From: Mastigias papua
Lineage: Eukaryota; Cnidaria; Scyphozoa; Rhizostomeae; Mastigiidae
DNA: 64,000 bases
Assembly (NCBI GenBank): GCA_964019165.1
Contig: OZ025267.1
Coordinates: forward strand, 4,697,269-4,761,268
Direction of reading: 5' to 3'
The position numbers and the translations under genes were made by a program. Numbering within the stretch: position 1 is the first letter of the stretch; each line of letters opens with the position of its first letter. Of the stretch, positions 1 through 13,877 are shown piece after piece. The notes under the pieces were generated by a model. The model made no database searches, was not told the DNA's origin, and worked only from the letters and a program-made list of their open reading frames with translations.

Positions 1-277
1 CAGCTTTAGTCCGTTCATGAGATGACAGTACAGAATATATGTAGATATTTTGTAGTTTCCAGTTAAACTTTCACTCTGCAGTTAGAGTCAAAGAGAAGGA
101 CCGTATATGACCCATGGGTGCTCAATCCGATACAACAATACGACTCATCTTTGCTATACGAATGGGGTATTTGACCTGTAGATCGCATTTTCCAGTCGTA
201 AGGAAATTTTATTGTACGTAAAGCAAGTGTAGACCTTTTGCACCAATTTTGTCAATGATACATACATGTCCTTTTAG

Positions 278-3200
278 GAACTGGAGTTGTGACATCAGTG
301 CCTTCTGATGCCCCAGATGACTATGCGGCCTTAAGAGATTTGAAAAATAAAGAAGCCTTGCGCAAGAAATATAACATTGCTGATGAGATGGTTTTACCGT
401 ACGAGCCAATACCGATAATTGATGTGCCAGATTTGGGTAACTTGTGTGCCGTCACCACTTGTGACCAATTTAAAGTAAAAAGCCAGAATGATAAAGATCA
501 ATTACAGGAGGCGAAAGAGTTGGCTTATAAGAAGGGCTTTTATGAAGGTAAATGGCCCTACATACTGATAAGCCGCTATGTCGCGGCGAAAGAATTAGAT
601 TGTAGGAAGGTCTTTTATTAAGTTGATGCTGAGAGTGAAGAAGAGTTTGTTGCATTATCATTGACTGGAGATCTGAATGGTGTTTCAGCTCCATCTTATA
701 ATGTTTTCATTTCAACCATATTTTTTCGGCATAGTTTGAATAGCTGCAGTTTTGCTGTTTCTTTCAAAGAACGTTCATTTAGTTTGAATGCATTGTAAAG
801 ATTTGTTTGATTACAGGTTTGTGCCACGAATTCTTCATTGATATCCCCAATTCGAGGGAGATGCAGTTTTTTTTATTTTAGAAGCGTTGGGTATGAATTC
901 CAAACACTTTCCTCTCCGTCTAGGTTCCGATTGGGTGACCCCGTATTTACTTGAAGAAAGAACAGTATCTCCTTGTGGTTAGATAGACGGGGTTTTTTTT
1001 ATTAAAATTGACGTTAGCTTCCTCGTTTGCTATACCCTGTATCTATGAATAGAGCATTTGTTACCAGGTGTCATGATAGTTGGAGATTTCAGTGGGATGA
1101 AGGTGCAAGATGTGAAGAAGAATGTGCAGAAAAAGATGCTAGATGAGGTAAGAGCTGCAGTTTGAGCCACCGTTCTAATAATTTTGGCTGCTATTGTATT
1201 TGATAGAATTACTTTAATTTAAATTTATAAGCAATTCTCATCAGTCATTATTAGTCGTTCATTATCAACCAACACTTTTTGTAATAAGCATCAGGGTAAT
1301 TTGGCTTCTACCCCAGTTATGCCAACGGACCATAACTGGGGTGCGTTTTTTGGCATAGGCTTCGATATCAAATTGTTTCAAAATACATTTGAAAAGTTAT
1401 GGGCTAGTATTAGAGTTATATATAAAACTTAGTTGATATTTCTTACAGGGGTCTGCATTTTTATACATGGAGCCAGAGAGGAAGGTCATATCAAGATCTG
1501 GAGATGAGTGCGTTGTTGCTCTTTGTGACCAATGGTTGGTAGAAGGTTTATTTTTTCTTTAGTTTTTGAAAGTGGAATATTTGGCATAAATAATGAAAAT
1601 GATAGATTGCTCTTTGAAGACTATTTTCCTTGTCTGTCTCTGTGGATATCGTTATTGATGGCTTGGTTTGCGTTACTGACTAGCCGTAGTTTGTTGTTAT
1701 ATTTCGTAAAGTATGCAAAATTCAGTACATAACCTTTGTATAGCATCACGTAGCAGAATTTTTGATATTTTAGATAACTTTTTTGATGATGTTTGGCCAG
1801 TTTTTGTTTGGTTTGTCCAGCATTGAGGGAATTGTTCAAGGTATATATGCACTGAGAGCTGGATGAATATCTCTACTGACCTACGAATCGGTGCAAATTC
1901 CAAAGTCTCTGCACCCTTTGGGAGGCCAATGGTTGTCAACATACTAATTTGTTTTTTCACTGGGTATTTCTGTAGCCTGGAGTTACCTTTTCTATATTTT
2001 ATTCACTTTGTGAATGGAGATCTAGATGTTTTTGTTTATGTTATACATGGGATATGTCACTTTTAGGTATTTAGATTATGGAGAGCTAAATTGGAAAAAG
2101 CAAGCAGAGGGCCTCTTGGAAAATGTCGAAACGTAAACCTTTATGAATTCATTACGCTTTCGTCACTAATTCTCTTTGTTATTACACACATTGGACAATG
2201 TCTTATTTGAGATAGAAAGGCTATAGATAGGGCTGGAAATTATGGTTAAGTGCAATAGACGTACAGGAACGAATCTGGTCAAAAGAAGTAAACCAGAGAC
2301 AAATTTATTGAGAGTTAAAGGTGGAAAAGTTAATACATTACCACCAATTGTCTTGTAGGTGAGCATAGATTAATGACTCCAGAGGAAATCAGGATTTCGA
2401 ATTGCCTCACAACTTAAGATTATGTAGAACTTATATTGCCGCTTTTGGCTTTATTTGATTTTGTGCAAATGTATTTTGTCATTTCTTGTAGACTGATTTC
2501 CTCCCCATGGTTTGTTACAATTTGCTTTTAACTACTCGCATACCAGCTACTAGTTGTATCTTTCAAAGGAAATATAAAGAGACCTATACTAATGTTGGCA
2601 TTCCAGTTGTTGTCTTTTAGTTCGTACCATGAGTATCGAAAGTTCTTTTGCACTGAATCTTGTTTGCAATTGCAGCTGCCTAGCACTCCCAGCAAAGCTT
2701 ATGTCCCATTAGGCAACAGTTGTTGCATTTCCATTTGAACAATATCTGTAAATGTATACGACAAGATTTTCTTTAGATTTTGCGATGAGACAAGACACAA
2801 TTTCGTGGGAACATTAGACTGGCTTCATGAACATGCTTGCTGCAGATCATATGGATTAGGTTTGTGAATTAATATTACTTACCTTTTTTCACTTTTTCAC
2901 ATCGTTTCAATATTGCCAGGAGTTTGGACGGCCTCACATTTCAGCCGACTGCGGATCAGCAAATGATTAATTAACTATGAACTGCATTACATACTTCTTT
3001 GTGGACATGAAAGAAATATTTGCCGAAACAGATCATATTGATATGAAAGAATCTCTGGTGTTATCACCTTGTAATCTTTAGCAATGAAACGACTAGTCCT
3101 TCTGGATTTCAATATTGGCTGTGTGCTTCCTGTGTTTTGACACACTCCCTTAGGAGCTCTTGTCCTTGCCCTAACGATCAGAATTTGTGACGAAGCGAGA

Positions 3201-6200
3201 AATCTCTTTCTCCAATTTTTGAGGCTCTGCTGCCACAGGTTTCTTCTTAGAAATGTTTGACAATAGGAGTTATAGAACCAACAACTGCGAGAGTTTAATG
3301 TTTCTGTACAGTTGAAGTTAGCTAGCGCTTGGAACTATAGTGTCATTAAATTGTCGATATATTTTTATCAGCTAACAACTTGGTCTATCGAAAGCTTATT
3401 TTCCCAACCCGATTTTTTTATATTTCTTGGTATATTAAATATACGGCGATCATTAATCACTCCAATCACCGTGTATTTTCAAACAAACCTTGATTACAAT
3501 TTTTACTCTTAGGTACTCGAATGCCTTGGGATGAGCAATACTTGATTGAATCTCTTTCCGACTCAACTGTTTACATGGCTTACTATACAGTAGCGCACCT
3601 TCTCCAAGGTGGGGTTGTCGATGGATCGAAGCCAGGTCCAGCTAACATTAAGTAAGAGGCAATCTTTGTTGTTTTGTTTATTTGTCATGAATACCTACCA
3701 GACACCAAGCTATGAACACCTCAGAACAGACAAGATTGTTCGCATCTTTAAAGCGTAAGGATTATTTATGATGTCAGATGCATGGAAAGAAAAGGTTATG
3801 TTATTATACAGCCTCGTGAAGAGACGACTGTAAATGGGATCCATCCGAGTGTTGTCTTACGGTCTTGATACGGACATTGCATTGTCGTTCTTTGCATCAG
3901 AATGCCAAAATATTTGTTGTTTGTTGCAATCATTTTTGGTCAGTTATGTGACCCTACCAGTGCATGTTATGGCAGATCTTGAACAGCTATCTTAGAATTA
4001 TACTAGAAGATCGCTTACGAGTTTTGCTATTTGTTGGGCTAGTGCAAAATTGATGTCATGAAAGCAACTGAATATGGGCACGTAGTGAAGTATAGTGGAT
4101 TCTCAAAGAGAATGTTGTATTTGACAATGATGTTTTCGAGGATTACTCTTTTAATTTTCTTAGAGAGATCTTCAGCTATATTTTCAGCTATATATATTCA
4201 GGTATAGATTTCTTTTTTTACTGATTCTACAATGCCTGAATTTTATGATGGTGTCGCCATGCCAATTAGGAGAGCCAGTGTCTTGCCTACTGTCTAATCG
4301 AAGTCAGCTTTTGCAATCCTTAGCTACAGATATTGAACAGTTTTCTGATTGCTAATGCTGGATTGTTCTTTTGTTACGTTTAACTTATATGTACCAGCGT
4401 TATTTTTGTTCTTTCGTAGGCCAGAGCAATTAACAAAGGACGTATGGGATTTTATATTCCATAGAGATTCCCCAGAGCCTGCAACAGACATTGACCTTAA
4501 CACTCTCCGGTTTGTTTATTTCTTCAAAGTGCTTCTTCATTAGAATGATTCAAACAGATGCAGTCTTTCCTTGAGTACTGAACACGTTGATTTTCCGTAC
4601 TTTGTATTTATAGTCTTCTAGTTTTCAGACTTTAAATTTTCCTGAAAATGACTTTTGGAGGAGTTTTTGTTTCAGGTTTTGTAATGAATCTTGGAGCATC
4701 CAGCAGCGATTGTTTCATCGTATCTTTGCTACCTTATTCGTGAATAGAGAAACTGTTATAAATTGAAATATATCTCTACATATTATACATTACTTCATTG
4801 TTTGTTATGCATAAAGGACAATCTCCACTTATGCCAGAAGTCTGACTTCATCGTATGCAAACTTATTGTTTCCAGTCCATGTCAAACGCTCTCCGATTTA
4901 TGAACGTTCGAATGTGAGCCGGGAACAATGAGTTTGCTTCTGTAATCCGAACTCCAAATCTGAGTTGAGTTGGGCCTGAAGTTAGTGGAAGCTACGTCAC
5001 ACGCGATACTTCCTGTCGTAGTCTTGTAATTTTTGACTTACCCATGAAAATATGGACTGGTTTTTGCACAGAAGGTTATTGTTATAAGCTTTTATGAAGC
5101 CGTAGTTTGTTTGGTAGGTGTTGTTTTCTTCTTTGGTAATTGCAAGTTTTTCCTTGGTAGAAAACTAAAGAATGAATTCAGACACTGGTACGCCGTGAAC
5201 CTTCGCGTTTCTGGAAAGGATTTGATCCCTAACCACCTAACGTATTATTTGTATAATCATATCGCAGTTTGGCCCAACGAACCTGATAGGTATGTGCCAC
5301 TTATTTTGCATGGCCTCTTACTTTGTTGTAAAAAGACTGGATTCAGAATTTTAGATGTACGTGTTAAATTACTTTGTTTTTAAGCAGAAAGAGTGGTGTA
5401 ACTTTTAGTTGATTTAAGGTATGCACTCCTGATGACTTAATATAGTTGTAAGTTAGAATCAATTGTTTCTCTGCTGTTCCAGCTGAACTCATACGTTGAT
5501 GTATTTTGTAGTTGAAATTACGTCATGCACTTCTTTTCGTGGTCTGGTAGTGTTCCTTGCAAACAATTATTATGGAAAGTAATATTCCTGTTTTCAACTG
5601 TACCTTTAAGTGCTGTCTTCTCGCCCACAGCAGCTTGTGTTTTCTCTTTCGAAATCCCTTAGCTCTGGACCAAATTTGACTTGGCTGTGTTTGTGGCGTA
5701 GTACTCTAAAGATTCACTGTGCTTATGATTCGTAGGTGGCCTAAAGGCATTAGGGCAAATGGACATCTTCTGTTAAATTCTGAGAAGGTATGTCTATTTT
5801 ATTCTTTTGCTTTATTAGGTGGTGACCAAAGCTCTTGAACATCTTCCAACATTTTAGGCCCCTTCTGCAAATTTTCCCCTGTAATTGAAACTTCATTAAA
5901 AATGTTCTGTGGTATGAAAGCAGCTGTGTCAAGAGGGAGAGCCACTGGGGCCTTGATCTATATAAACAATATCAAATTTCCTCTTCATTATATGTAGATG
6001 TCCAAGTCAACTGGTAATTTCCTTACACTTACCCAAGCTATTGACAAATTTTCTGCAGATGGTAAGTTGACTTAGGAAGAAGAAATTTCATACAGTTACC
6101 TTGTCAACTCAATTGCATCACAAATACATTTATATGATATGGTAAAATCCCTCAGTGTTACACATCAGTCCTCATTGATCCAATGCTCGTACTAATTTAC

Positions 6201-9200
6201 ATATTGTCTTCTGCAATTTCAGTTTTGATGTCCGTTTTGTGTCTTGTATATGCTAATATTTTTCGTTAAAGTTGTTTGACGTTGGAATATCCCTATGATC
6301 TAGCGACCCTTTGTTTCAGGGTTGAAATCTTCTTGCGAAGTCTTGTATATTGCAGATTAAAGAAATCCTCCCAACTTTTGGTTAGACCTTGCTTCAGAGT
6401 TTGTTTACCCTAACTGCAATTGAACTTTCCGTGAATGGAAACTTGATTTATTTGAATCTGTTTGGATAAAAGCATAAATCTTCCCATTGAGGTATGCGTC
6501 TTGCACTGGCTGATGCAGGCGATGGAATTGAAGATGCGAATTTTGTAGAGAAGATGGCCGATGCTGGAATTCTACGTCTGTATACATTCATCGAATGGGT
6601 CAAGGTGATTTGATATTGTCTTTGATTTGAAAACTTTGCAAAACACTGTTTTCCGCGGCAAGTTACTTCATGAATAGGACTGCTGATTTCAATAGAACAT
6701 ACATTTGATTCAATTTGATTTTGCTTAAGACACGGTGGCCATCTTAATCAAATAAGTGATTTACAATGAAACATGCAAAAATGTACGATAACTTCTGAGG
6801 AAAAGCTTGCAAAATGTTCTGTAGATTCATAGTTAGAACTTGTTTTGTTCTCATAATACAACAAAAGGCAGAAGGGATCGAAGAGAGACTTAGCATCCTT
6901 TTTTACCAGACCGTCTCCATATTGTGCAGGCACTTTTTATCCGTTTACCACCTTTTCAATCAACCCCTCCCCCATTAAGGACTATCCAGTTGGTAATCCG
7001 GAAAGTGAGTCCCTGTAGCCTTCATGCACTCATAAAAATCAATCAGCTGTATTTCAATTGCTTCATTGCTTCTGACAATACATTCAAGTAATGCTCACCT
7101 TTCACCAGGAAATGATTGCGGGGAAAGATACATTACGTTCCGGAGACTATGATTCTTTCAACGACTGTGTTTTTGACAGGTGGGTATCATGGCCTTTAAT
7201 TTCCCAAGAAGTATACATATCTTATATTATATGTCTTGTATTTTCGTTCATTTATTTATTGTATATAATTAATTTTTTAGTATAGAGCATGTCTTGTTTA
7301 GTCACACCCAATACACAAGCAGTTAGGTAATAAAATTGAATTTACCACTGTTGTGTGGGTAGGAAAGAAGTGTAAGCTCAGCTTTTCATGGCTAGTAAGC
7401 AATTGGGTAGATTCAGAATCCTGCAGAAGATGCCTGACTTTTGTTATTTATTGAAATGAACTTTTTGAAACAAGGTATATTGACTATGTACCATACACAA
7501 CGGGACAGAACTTACTGCCGGTTAATTCCACACTATGCAAGGCACGTACTTTTCAATATAGACTTTTTAGAATCACAATGCATGGGAGTAAGTAATTCGC
7601 TAAAGTTTGGTTCCTGACTTTGTAAACTGTAGATAATAAAGCGTATATTTCATGTTGTTAAGCTGTTGATGATTGTTCCTCGTGCAAACTGAGATGTGTT
7701 AAGCACGATTTTACATCATCAGAAAACAAATCAAGAGAACTTCACCCCTTCATTTATCTCGTGGTGAGATTCTGATATGTGAAGGGAATTTGCACTCTTG
7801 TACATTGTAGTAAAACGTCTTATGACGCCTGGCCTAGGTATTCTTGCTTTGTATACCTCACTTTGTGATTTTGTGCTCTAAACCATTCTAGTTGCTCATG
7901 CTACCTTGCATTCTTCGTTATACTGTTTGTATTTAAGATCGTTAGTGTATCCTAAGAATGAAAGTTGAACACTTTTGTCAATAATACTTAGTGTCTAGTA
8001 GAGGTATACCGATCGAACTCCATTGCAAGTACAGCCATGTAAGAGTTGCTTAGGTTAGGCCTCATTGACAACGGACACCCGAGGCGGCCGTTTCTATATT
8101 TTACTTTTCTCATTGCTTTTAAGTGAAATAAATCTTGCCATTCAACAAACTGAGAAAAGTTACGAGAAGATGCTGTACAGAGAGGCACTGAAAACCGGGT
8201 TCTTTGAATTTCAAGCGGCCAGAGACAAGTACAGAGAACTTTGTATGAATGGCATGCATAGAGATCTTGTTTTCAGATACATCGAGGTATGTTAATAACG
8301 GTTTTTCTGGCGTTTTCGTAGCTTGCTCCTTTGTTTATATTTTGAGCTCTTAAATTCTCACTTGCATTGGCTCTCATTGATATTTGGTTTAGACTTCTAC
8401 GGAATATTTAACACGAAAAAAGTTTTTAAATGAGAGAACTTATTTTCATAGTATCAAGGGAGGGAGGGAATTGACACTTTTACATTTGTATAAATTCTTA
8501 CCGAAGTAAATTGCACCGATTTTTAGATCCAAGCCATCTTGCTGTCTCCCATCTGCCCACACATCTGTGAGTATATTTGGAGTCTTTTAGGAAAGGTTAG
8601 TGTCATCTTATATTTTACATTTTACAACAGAAAGTAAAGTACTTTATGTATTCTAGACTTAGGTAACAATTGCATTTAAATTACAGATTACAGTATCTAG
8701 AAAATTAATTTAATTATTTTTTGCTGAAAGTACTTTGTAATTTATGTTAGTTCCTTTTTTCAGAATGTAATTTATGATCAGAATACTTTTTTTAAGCCAA
8801 TTACTTTTAGAGTAAGGAGATATAAAGTACCTAGCTGCTTTAAGATGAAATGAATGATCAGAATTTTGAAGAATTAATTTTATTTAAAGCAAACACTGTG
8901 AGTTTGAAAAGCTCAAATTAACAGCTAGCCTTGCTTTGCTATAGCAGCCTTACCAAACTTATTTTTTCGCTCAAAATTCCATATTGGCAAGTAGTTGAAA
9001 AATATTTGGAAACTAATTAAATTACTTTTCAAAGTAATTTTTAATGAAATTTACTTGATTTCCTGGATAAATATTTAGTGACTTACTTGGATTCTTTTTC
9101 AAGCAAGTAATTTATACTTTTTTAAAATTGCTTTTTGAAAGTAATTTACTCATGTCTGGTACACTCATGATCATACTGAGAGCTCGATTGGGAATGATTA

Positions 9201-12200
9201 GGAGACAAATAGACGGGAAGGTTTCAGTTTCTTGAGAAGAATATTTTCCTTATGTGCTCAATTTATAGGGAGTCCCGGTTTTTTGTGTACGGTATGCTTG
9301 GAGACTATGAGACAATGGCCATTAGTTTTATAGCACTTGCGACTTTTTTCAAGTTTTATGTTTACTATACTCTTGCATTTTTCGCTTAACTTGTGAACAG
9401 GAGAGAAGCATTATGAAGGAATCTTGGCCTGTTGCTGGTGACGTCAATGAACAATACCTAAAATCATCACATTATCTCATGGACTGTGCCCGTGAATTTA
9501 GGCTCAGATTGAAAAATATGCTGACTGCACAAAGCAAAGGAAAAGGGGTATGAATATCTTATTAACCGACTCTCACTATGCTTATCTCTAGCTTTGGTTG
9601 CTAGTAACTAAGATTCTTTTTACTCTTTCGCCATGCTTCAAGCGCTTTAGTTTTACTTTGCGCCTCCAGCAAAACTCTTATGCTGTCGCAACTACACCTT
9701 AATATGCCACGAAAGAAGTTTTGTTGGATATGAGATATAATAGCAATGATTTTAGTTTCGCATGATGATCTCTCAATATTATTAAGTATTAGTAGAGAAT
9801 TTGATTCTCCCTCCTCCTCCTTCCCTTCTCCCTCCTTTCCACTTTCCCTCCTTTCTTCCTTTCCTCCTTTCTTCCTTTTCTCCTTTCTCTCCTTCTTTTC
9901 CTCTTTTCCTCTTTCGCTCCTTTGCTCCTTCTCTCGTTCTCTCGTTCTCCCCTTCTCTCCTGCTCGCATTCTCTCCTTCTCTTCTTCTCTCCTTCTCTCC
10001 TGCTCTCATTCTCTCCTTCTCTCCTTCTCTCATTCTCTCCTTCTCTCATTCTCTCATTCTCTCATTCTCTCCTTCGCTCATTCTCTCCTTGTCTCCTTGT
10101 CTCCTTCTCTCCTTCTTTCCTTCGCTCATTCTCTCCTTGTCTCCTTCTCTCCTTCTCTCCTTCTCTCCTTCTCTCCTTCTCTCCTTCTCTCCTTCTCTCC
10201 TTCTCACCTTCTCTCCTTCTCTCATTCTCTCCTTCTCTCCTTCTCTCATTCTCTCCTTCTCTCATTCTCTCCTTCTCTCATTCTCTCCTTCTCTCATTCT
10301 CTCCTTCTCTCATTCTCTCCTTCTCTCATTCTCTCCTTCTCTCATTCTCTCCTTCTCTCCTTCTCTCCTTCTCTCCTTCTCTCCTTCTCTCCTTCTCTCC
10401 TTCTCTCCTTCCCTCCTTCCTTCCTTCCTTCCTTCCTTCCTTCCTTCCTTCCTTCCTTCCTTCCTTCCTTCCTTCCTTCCTTCCTTCCCTCCTTTCCTCC
10501 TTCTCTCCATCTTGTCCTCTCTGCTTTAATAAGTTGAACATGCATAACATGCATGTACTGGAAAGAGAAAAGAACTTTCGAGGCCATCCTTTGCTTATGT
10601 TCCTTTCTTATCTGTAGTTCCTCTTAGCGACAATAGCATTTTCGTTCCTTAGCAAACTTATCCCGCTTGTTTCTGCTAGAAAGCGAAGGAACCCATGCCG
10701 AAGCCGAATCATGGAATAATTTACGTAGCAAAACAGTACCCAACTTGGCAACACACTGCATTGGTTACTCTCAGGAAATTATACGATGAAAACGGACAGC
10801 AGTTTCCAGATAATAAACAAATAATGAACATACTGAAAGGTAATGATTCGGTGAAGAAACACATGAAAAAGTTGATGCCATTCGTTCAACATGTCAAGGT
10901 AATTATCACCTAGATAATGGATAATTGACGGCACATTAGTGTGTGCCGCTTTTCTAAAAATACCTAGAAATTTGTCTCCTTTAGGAAGTAGTACCGTTTA
11001 CCTCCAACAGAACAGGCTTATAAAATGAAATCATTTTGTGGGGTAGTGGGGGGAGGGGGATAAAAGTTTAGTGCCGAATACTAATTTTGGCAACTATTGT
11101 TGGTCACATCTAATATTATATATTTCTATGTAGATATATAAATATATGAATATATGTATATATTATATATTTACATGTATATATAATTTCATTCATATTT
11201 ATATTTTGTTTAGAATCCCCTCTTACATCTCTTTTCTTTCAATTTAATAAGTTTCTAATTTTCTGCTAATATTCATTCATAATCCTCAATTTTATTTCAG
11301 AAAAACGTCGAAGCTGTTGGCCCTTCTGCATTAAACCTTTCAGTAGATTTTGATGAAACTTCTGTCCTCATGGAAAACCTACCATATCTGTTGAAATCCA
11401 TCGAGGTATGCACTGGTGTAGTACATGTCCTGCTCATTCAGCTTCGTTTTAGTATTAAATTGTTCTATGTCGCGCCATGGCTCATTAGAAATGTTTTGTG
11501 CTTGCGAGTACATATCAGGATGTTGTGTATAGTTTACAGCCAGAGAAGGACGCTGACTTGCTGTTAGTATTACGGACCGAAAAGTCCTAATCATTACCAA
11601 ACAATAGAAGGTGCAGAGAAATAGGTTTAGATTTTTTCAGGCAAATGATTGCAAGCATTGCTAGTTATTTGATTCCTCCCCCTCCTATGAGGTCAGTTCC
11701 CTGCCCTTTCCATTAGGTTATTATCGAACCTACATGAATCGCAGAACTGATCCCGGTTCGAAATTTGGATGCTGTTCTTATTGGAGTAGAGAATTGGCGT
11801 ATTGGACTAGCAAGGGAGGTATAATTGTGGGAATTGGAAAGCCCAGATACAATCATATGAAGCACTTAGCCCTTTGTTAGCTGCAGTTGTCATGAACGAT
11901 TGCAGTATTATGGATCTGAGCTAGTCCTCACATTAAGGACAATTTGAGCCGTAGTCAATAGAATGGGACCTTCTAATCATCTGATACCTTCTAATGTATG
12001 CCACCCTTCTATAGTATTATTCAGTCTGGTATATGAGACGAATGGTAGTGAAAATGAGGAAATAGAAGTTAGAAATGAAGAGAATCTCATAATAACTGTG
12101 AATCGAGTTGGAAAGAACTTTGTGTTTTTTGTGATTATGGTGGCTGTACTTGTTGTTACCACAATTACAGTTCAAAGAATTTGAAGTTCATTCTGTTGAT

Positions 12201-12706
12201 ATAGTGGCAAAGTTGATAGTATTTTGTTCTTCATTCTTTTTTCATATTATAAATATTTTTATTTATTCTTATTGTAAATTCAGGTGTAAAGGTTTTGTCA
12301 TAACAACGCTGTAAAACGGATCTCGGTGTCTAAGGGGCTACCATGTATAAAGAATTAAAAATGAGTATGAAAAGTGATGGTGTAGAAAATCATTTAGTTT
12401 TTAGTCATTTTTTCCTGATTTTGCTATTATAGCAAGAGATATAACCTCTTTTATTTCAGCCTTCGATCGAGTTTGATATAAGCTACATGTCAACATGAAT
12501 AGCATTGTTTACAAAATTGCGTACCAATTTCGCTTAGTTACAAAAGTTTCGATGGTCACCTGTTTATTCTTGTAAATGATAATAGGTTATATTTTTCCCG
12601 GTTTTAGCTTGACAGTATCGACGTCCAACCATCAACTGAAGCTGATGAGAAAATATTAGAAGAATGTGCACCAGGAAAGCCATTTACTGTTTTCAAAGCA
12701 AAGTAG
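278..12706 (+). CDS. LARS1: Leucyl-tRNA synthetase, cytosolic type (3' part of gene, 18 exons)
   Basis: Charges tRNA-Leu with leucine in the cytosol. Exons: 278-547, 1068-1147, 1449-1534, 2067-2132, 2777-2859, 3513-3651, 4420-4509, 5161-5289, 5736-5787, 5998-6061, 6492-6604, 7109-7179, 8124-8286, 8527-8595, 9401-9547, 10680-10898, 11301-11405, 12608-12706. All junctions are AG/GT and every phase joins, giving 681 codons plus TAG. The peptide follows animal LARS closely: editing-domain segment [55 protein letters not shown], the KMSKS loop, then helical anticodon-binding segments ([35 protein letters not shown]). The N-terminal part, including the HIGH motif, is upstream of the window; bases 1-277 are intron. 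The protein ends at a [11 protein letters not shown] segment, about 110 residues earlier than human LARS1, so the extra C-terminal domain is absent or spliced from an exon I cannot find. Family call is very sure; exon edges were read by eye. Confidence 0.96.
5736..6061 (+). other. LARS1: KMSKS catalytic loop of LARS, split by an intron
   Basis: Two exons (5736-5787 and 5998-6061) carry the class I synthetase signature. The first ends in LLLNSEK and the second begins [18 protein letters not shown], so a phase 0 intron falls between the Lys and the Met of KMSKS. This loop binds ATP during leucine activation in class I enzymes. Both flanking sites are canonical (AAG/GTATGT donor and TATGTAG acceptor). 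Confidence 0.93.
8620..9170. repeat. Degenerate AGTAATTT-rich repeat in a LARS intron (possible old hAT-type MITE)
   Basis: The intron between 8595 and 9401 is dense in variants of AAAGTAATTTACTT and AAAGTACTTT on both strands, concentrated at 8625-8830 and 9010-9160. This wording resembles the ends of old non-autonomous hAT elements seen in many animal genomes. I could not fix terminal repeats or a target-site duplication, so the class is a guess. Confidence 0.3.
9806..10512. repeat. Long CT-rich polypyrimidine microsatellite in a LARS intron
   Basis: About 700 bases on the plus strand are almost pure pyrimidine: imperfect 8-base units of CTCCTTCT with CTCATTCT variants, grading into a clean CCTT run at about 10411-10490. 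It lies inside the intron 9548-10679. Open frames across it in several frames, rich in Ser-Leu-Phe or Arg-Glu-Gly, are composition artefacts. A homopurine/homopyrimidine mirror-like tract of this length could form triplex DNA. Confidence 0.93.
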
Positions 12707-12724
12707 AGTTTTATTGAAGAATTG

Positions 12725-12730
12725 AATAAA
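12725..12730 (+). terminator. LARS polyadenylation signal AATAAA
   Basis: AATAAA begins 19 bases after the TAG of the last LARS exon and is followed by TG-rich sequence. It supports 12704-12706 as the real stop rather than a skipped exon. Confidence 0.6.
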
Positions 12731-13539
12731 TGTGCTATTGGAATCATGCGTAGCCTATTTGTCTAAATCCCTTTATGATTATTTCAACCAATGTAGAAAT
12801 GCAAAACTGTCTCAAAGAGAATGTTAACATTCCAGGAAAGTTCATTACTGGATAGTTTATTGACAAGAAGTAAGAAAATCAATATTTTCGTTCAGGGTTT
12901 GGCTCATTTTCGACGTTCTAGAATAGCTCTCTGTTGATGCAATGTGTTCATTTTGACCAGGTCAGGTGTTGCTATTAGTTGTTTAGTTCTAACTCTTCAT
13001 CTGATGCATGGTTTTGCATTTGCATCAACCTATCAAAAAGTCTTTCAGAGAGTTCAGAACCGGTTGTAGCTTGGATGTGGGACATTGTGCAGTTGCTTTC
13101 ACTGAAATCCAGCCTTTTGTATACTCAATCCTTGCAGCAAAACGCTTTGAATATGCTTTTAAGCATTCAGTGTTGCTTTGGGAGATGCTAAGAACACCTT
13201 CTTTACATAAGGGAATAGGAAGACCCAGCCCCTGCATTAGTTCCAGTAGTTTTCTCACGAGATTACCTCAATTGTTGTTTGCGCGGAACAGTTATTTGCC
13301 TTGAAACTCGGGCGTATGCAAGTACTTTCAGTGTTCAATCTGTAGCTATTTGGTCTTATTATCAAGTAGAAGAATTTACGTCAGACGTTGTGGAAGAACA
13401 GAACGGGTGGTGTTTGTAAAAGGATGTAGAGCAGGTTGTCGTAGAATACCTGAAATTTGAAAATGTGACATTCACACTTGTTGGGTTGATTGGTGGACAA
13501 TACATGATGGAACTCCATGTTAAATCGGATCACTTATCA

Positions 13540-13877
13540 GCGTATGAGAATTACCGAACCATGAAGTTTGAAGACATCTTCCTTATAGGCAGTACATGAA
13601 GAGAATAATTGATTTTCTCAATTGCATGAAAAGCAGGTAGTCTGAGGTTTCTAGAGACTTCAAAGTTGGTACTTGTAGGGATGAATAACGAGCAATACCT
13701 GGTTGAATATTGGATTAGTTCATTCACAAAATGGTATAGGAGCACTAACGAACCATGAAATGTGAATAGGCTTTTCTTACAGACTGTACAATACAAGAAT
13801 TACCGAACCATGAAATGTGGATAGGGTTTTCTTACAGACTGTACAATATGAGAATTACCGAACCATGAAAACAAAAG
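13540..13877. repeat. 55-bp tandem repeat with an extra diverged copy
   Basis: Two adjacent 55-base units at 13750-13804 and 13805-13859 both begin GAACCATGAAATGTG and end GAATTACC. A third partial copy starts at 13860. A diverged copy lies at about 13540-13600, with the same ATGAGAATTACCGAACCATG words. Unit count and lack of unique spacers exclude a CRISPR array. Confidence 0.7.

Noticed and set aside
9746..10617. Long overlapping open frames on both strands (up to 263 codons)
   Set aside because: They are translations of the CT-rich microsatellite inside a LARS intron; Ser-Leu-Phe and Arg-Glu-Gly repeats in all frames are a composition effect.
13025..13258. Diverged third copy of the gene A exon 11 Cys region
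   Set aside because: The three Cys and some Phe/Lys spacing are suggestive, but loop lengths differ and no neighbouring exons could be found in order.
13540..13877. Possible CRISPR array
   Set aside because: The 55-base units are directly adjacent without spacers, number only two to three, and the DNA is eukaryotic.
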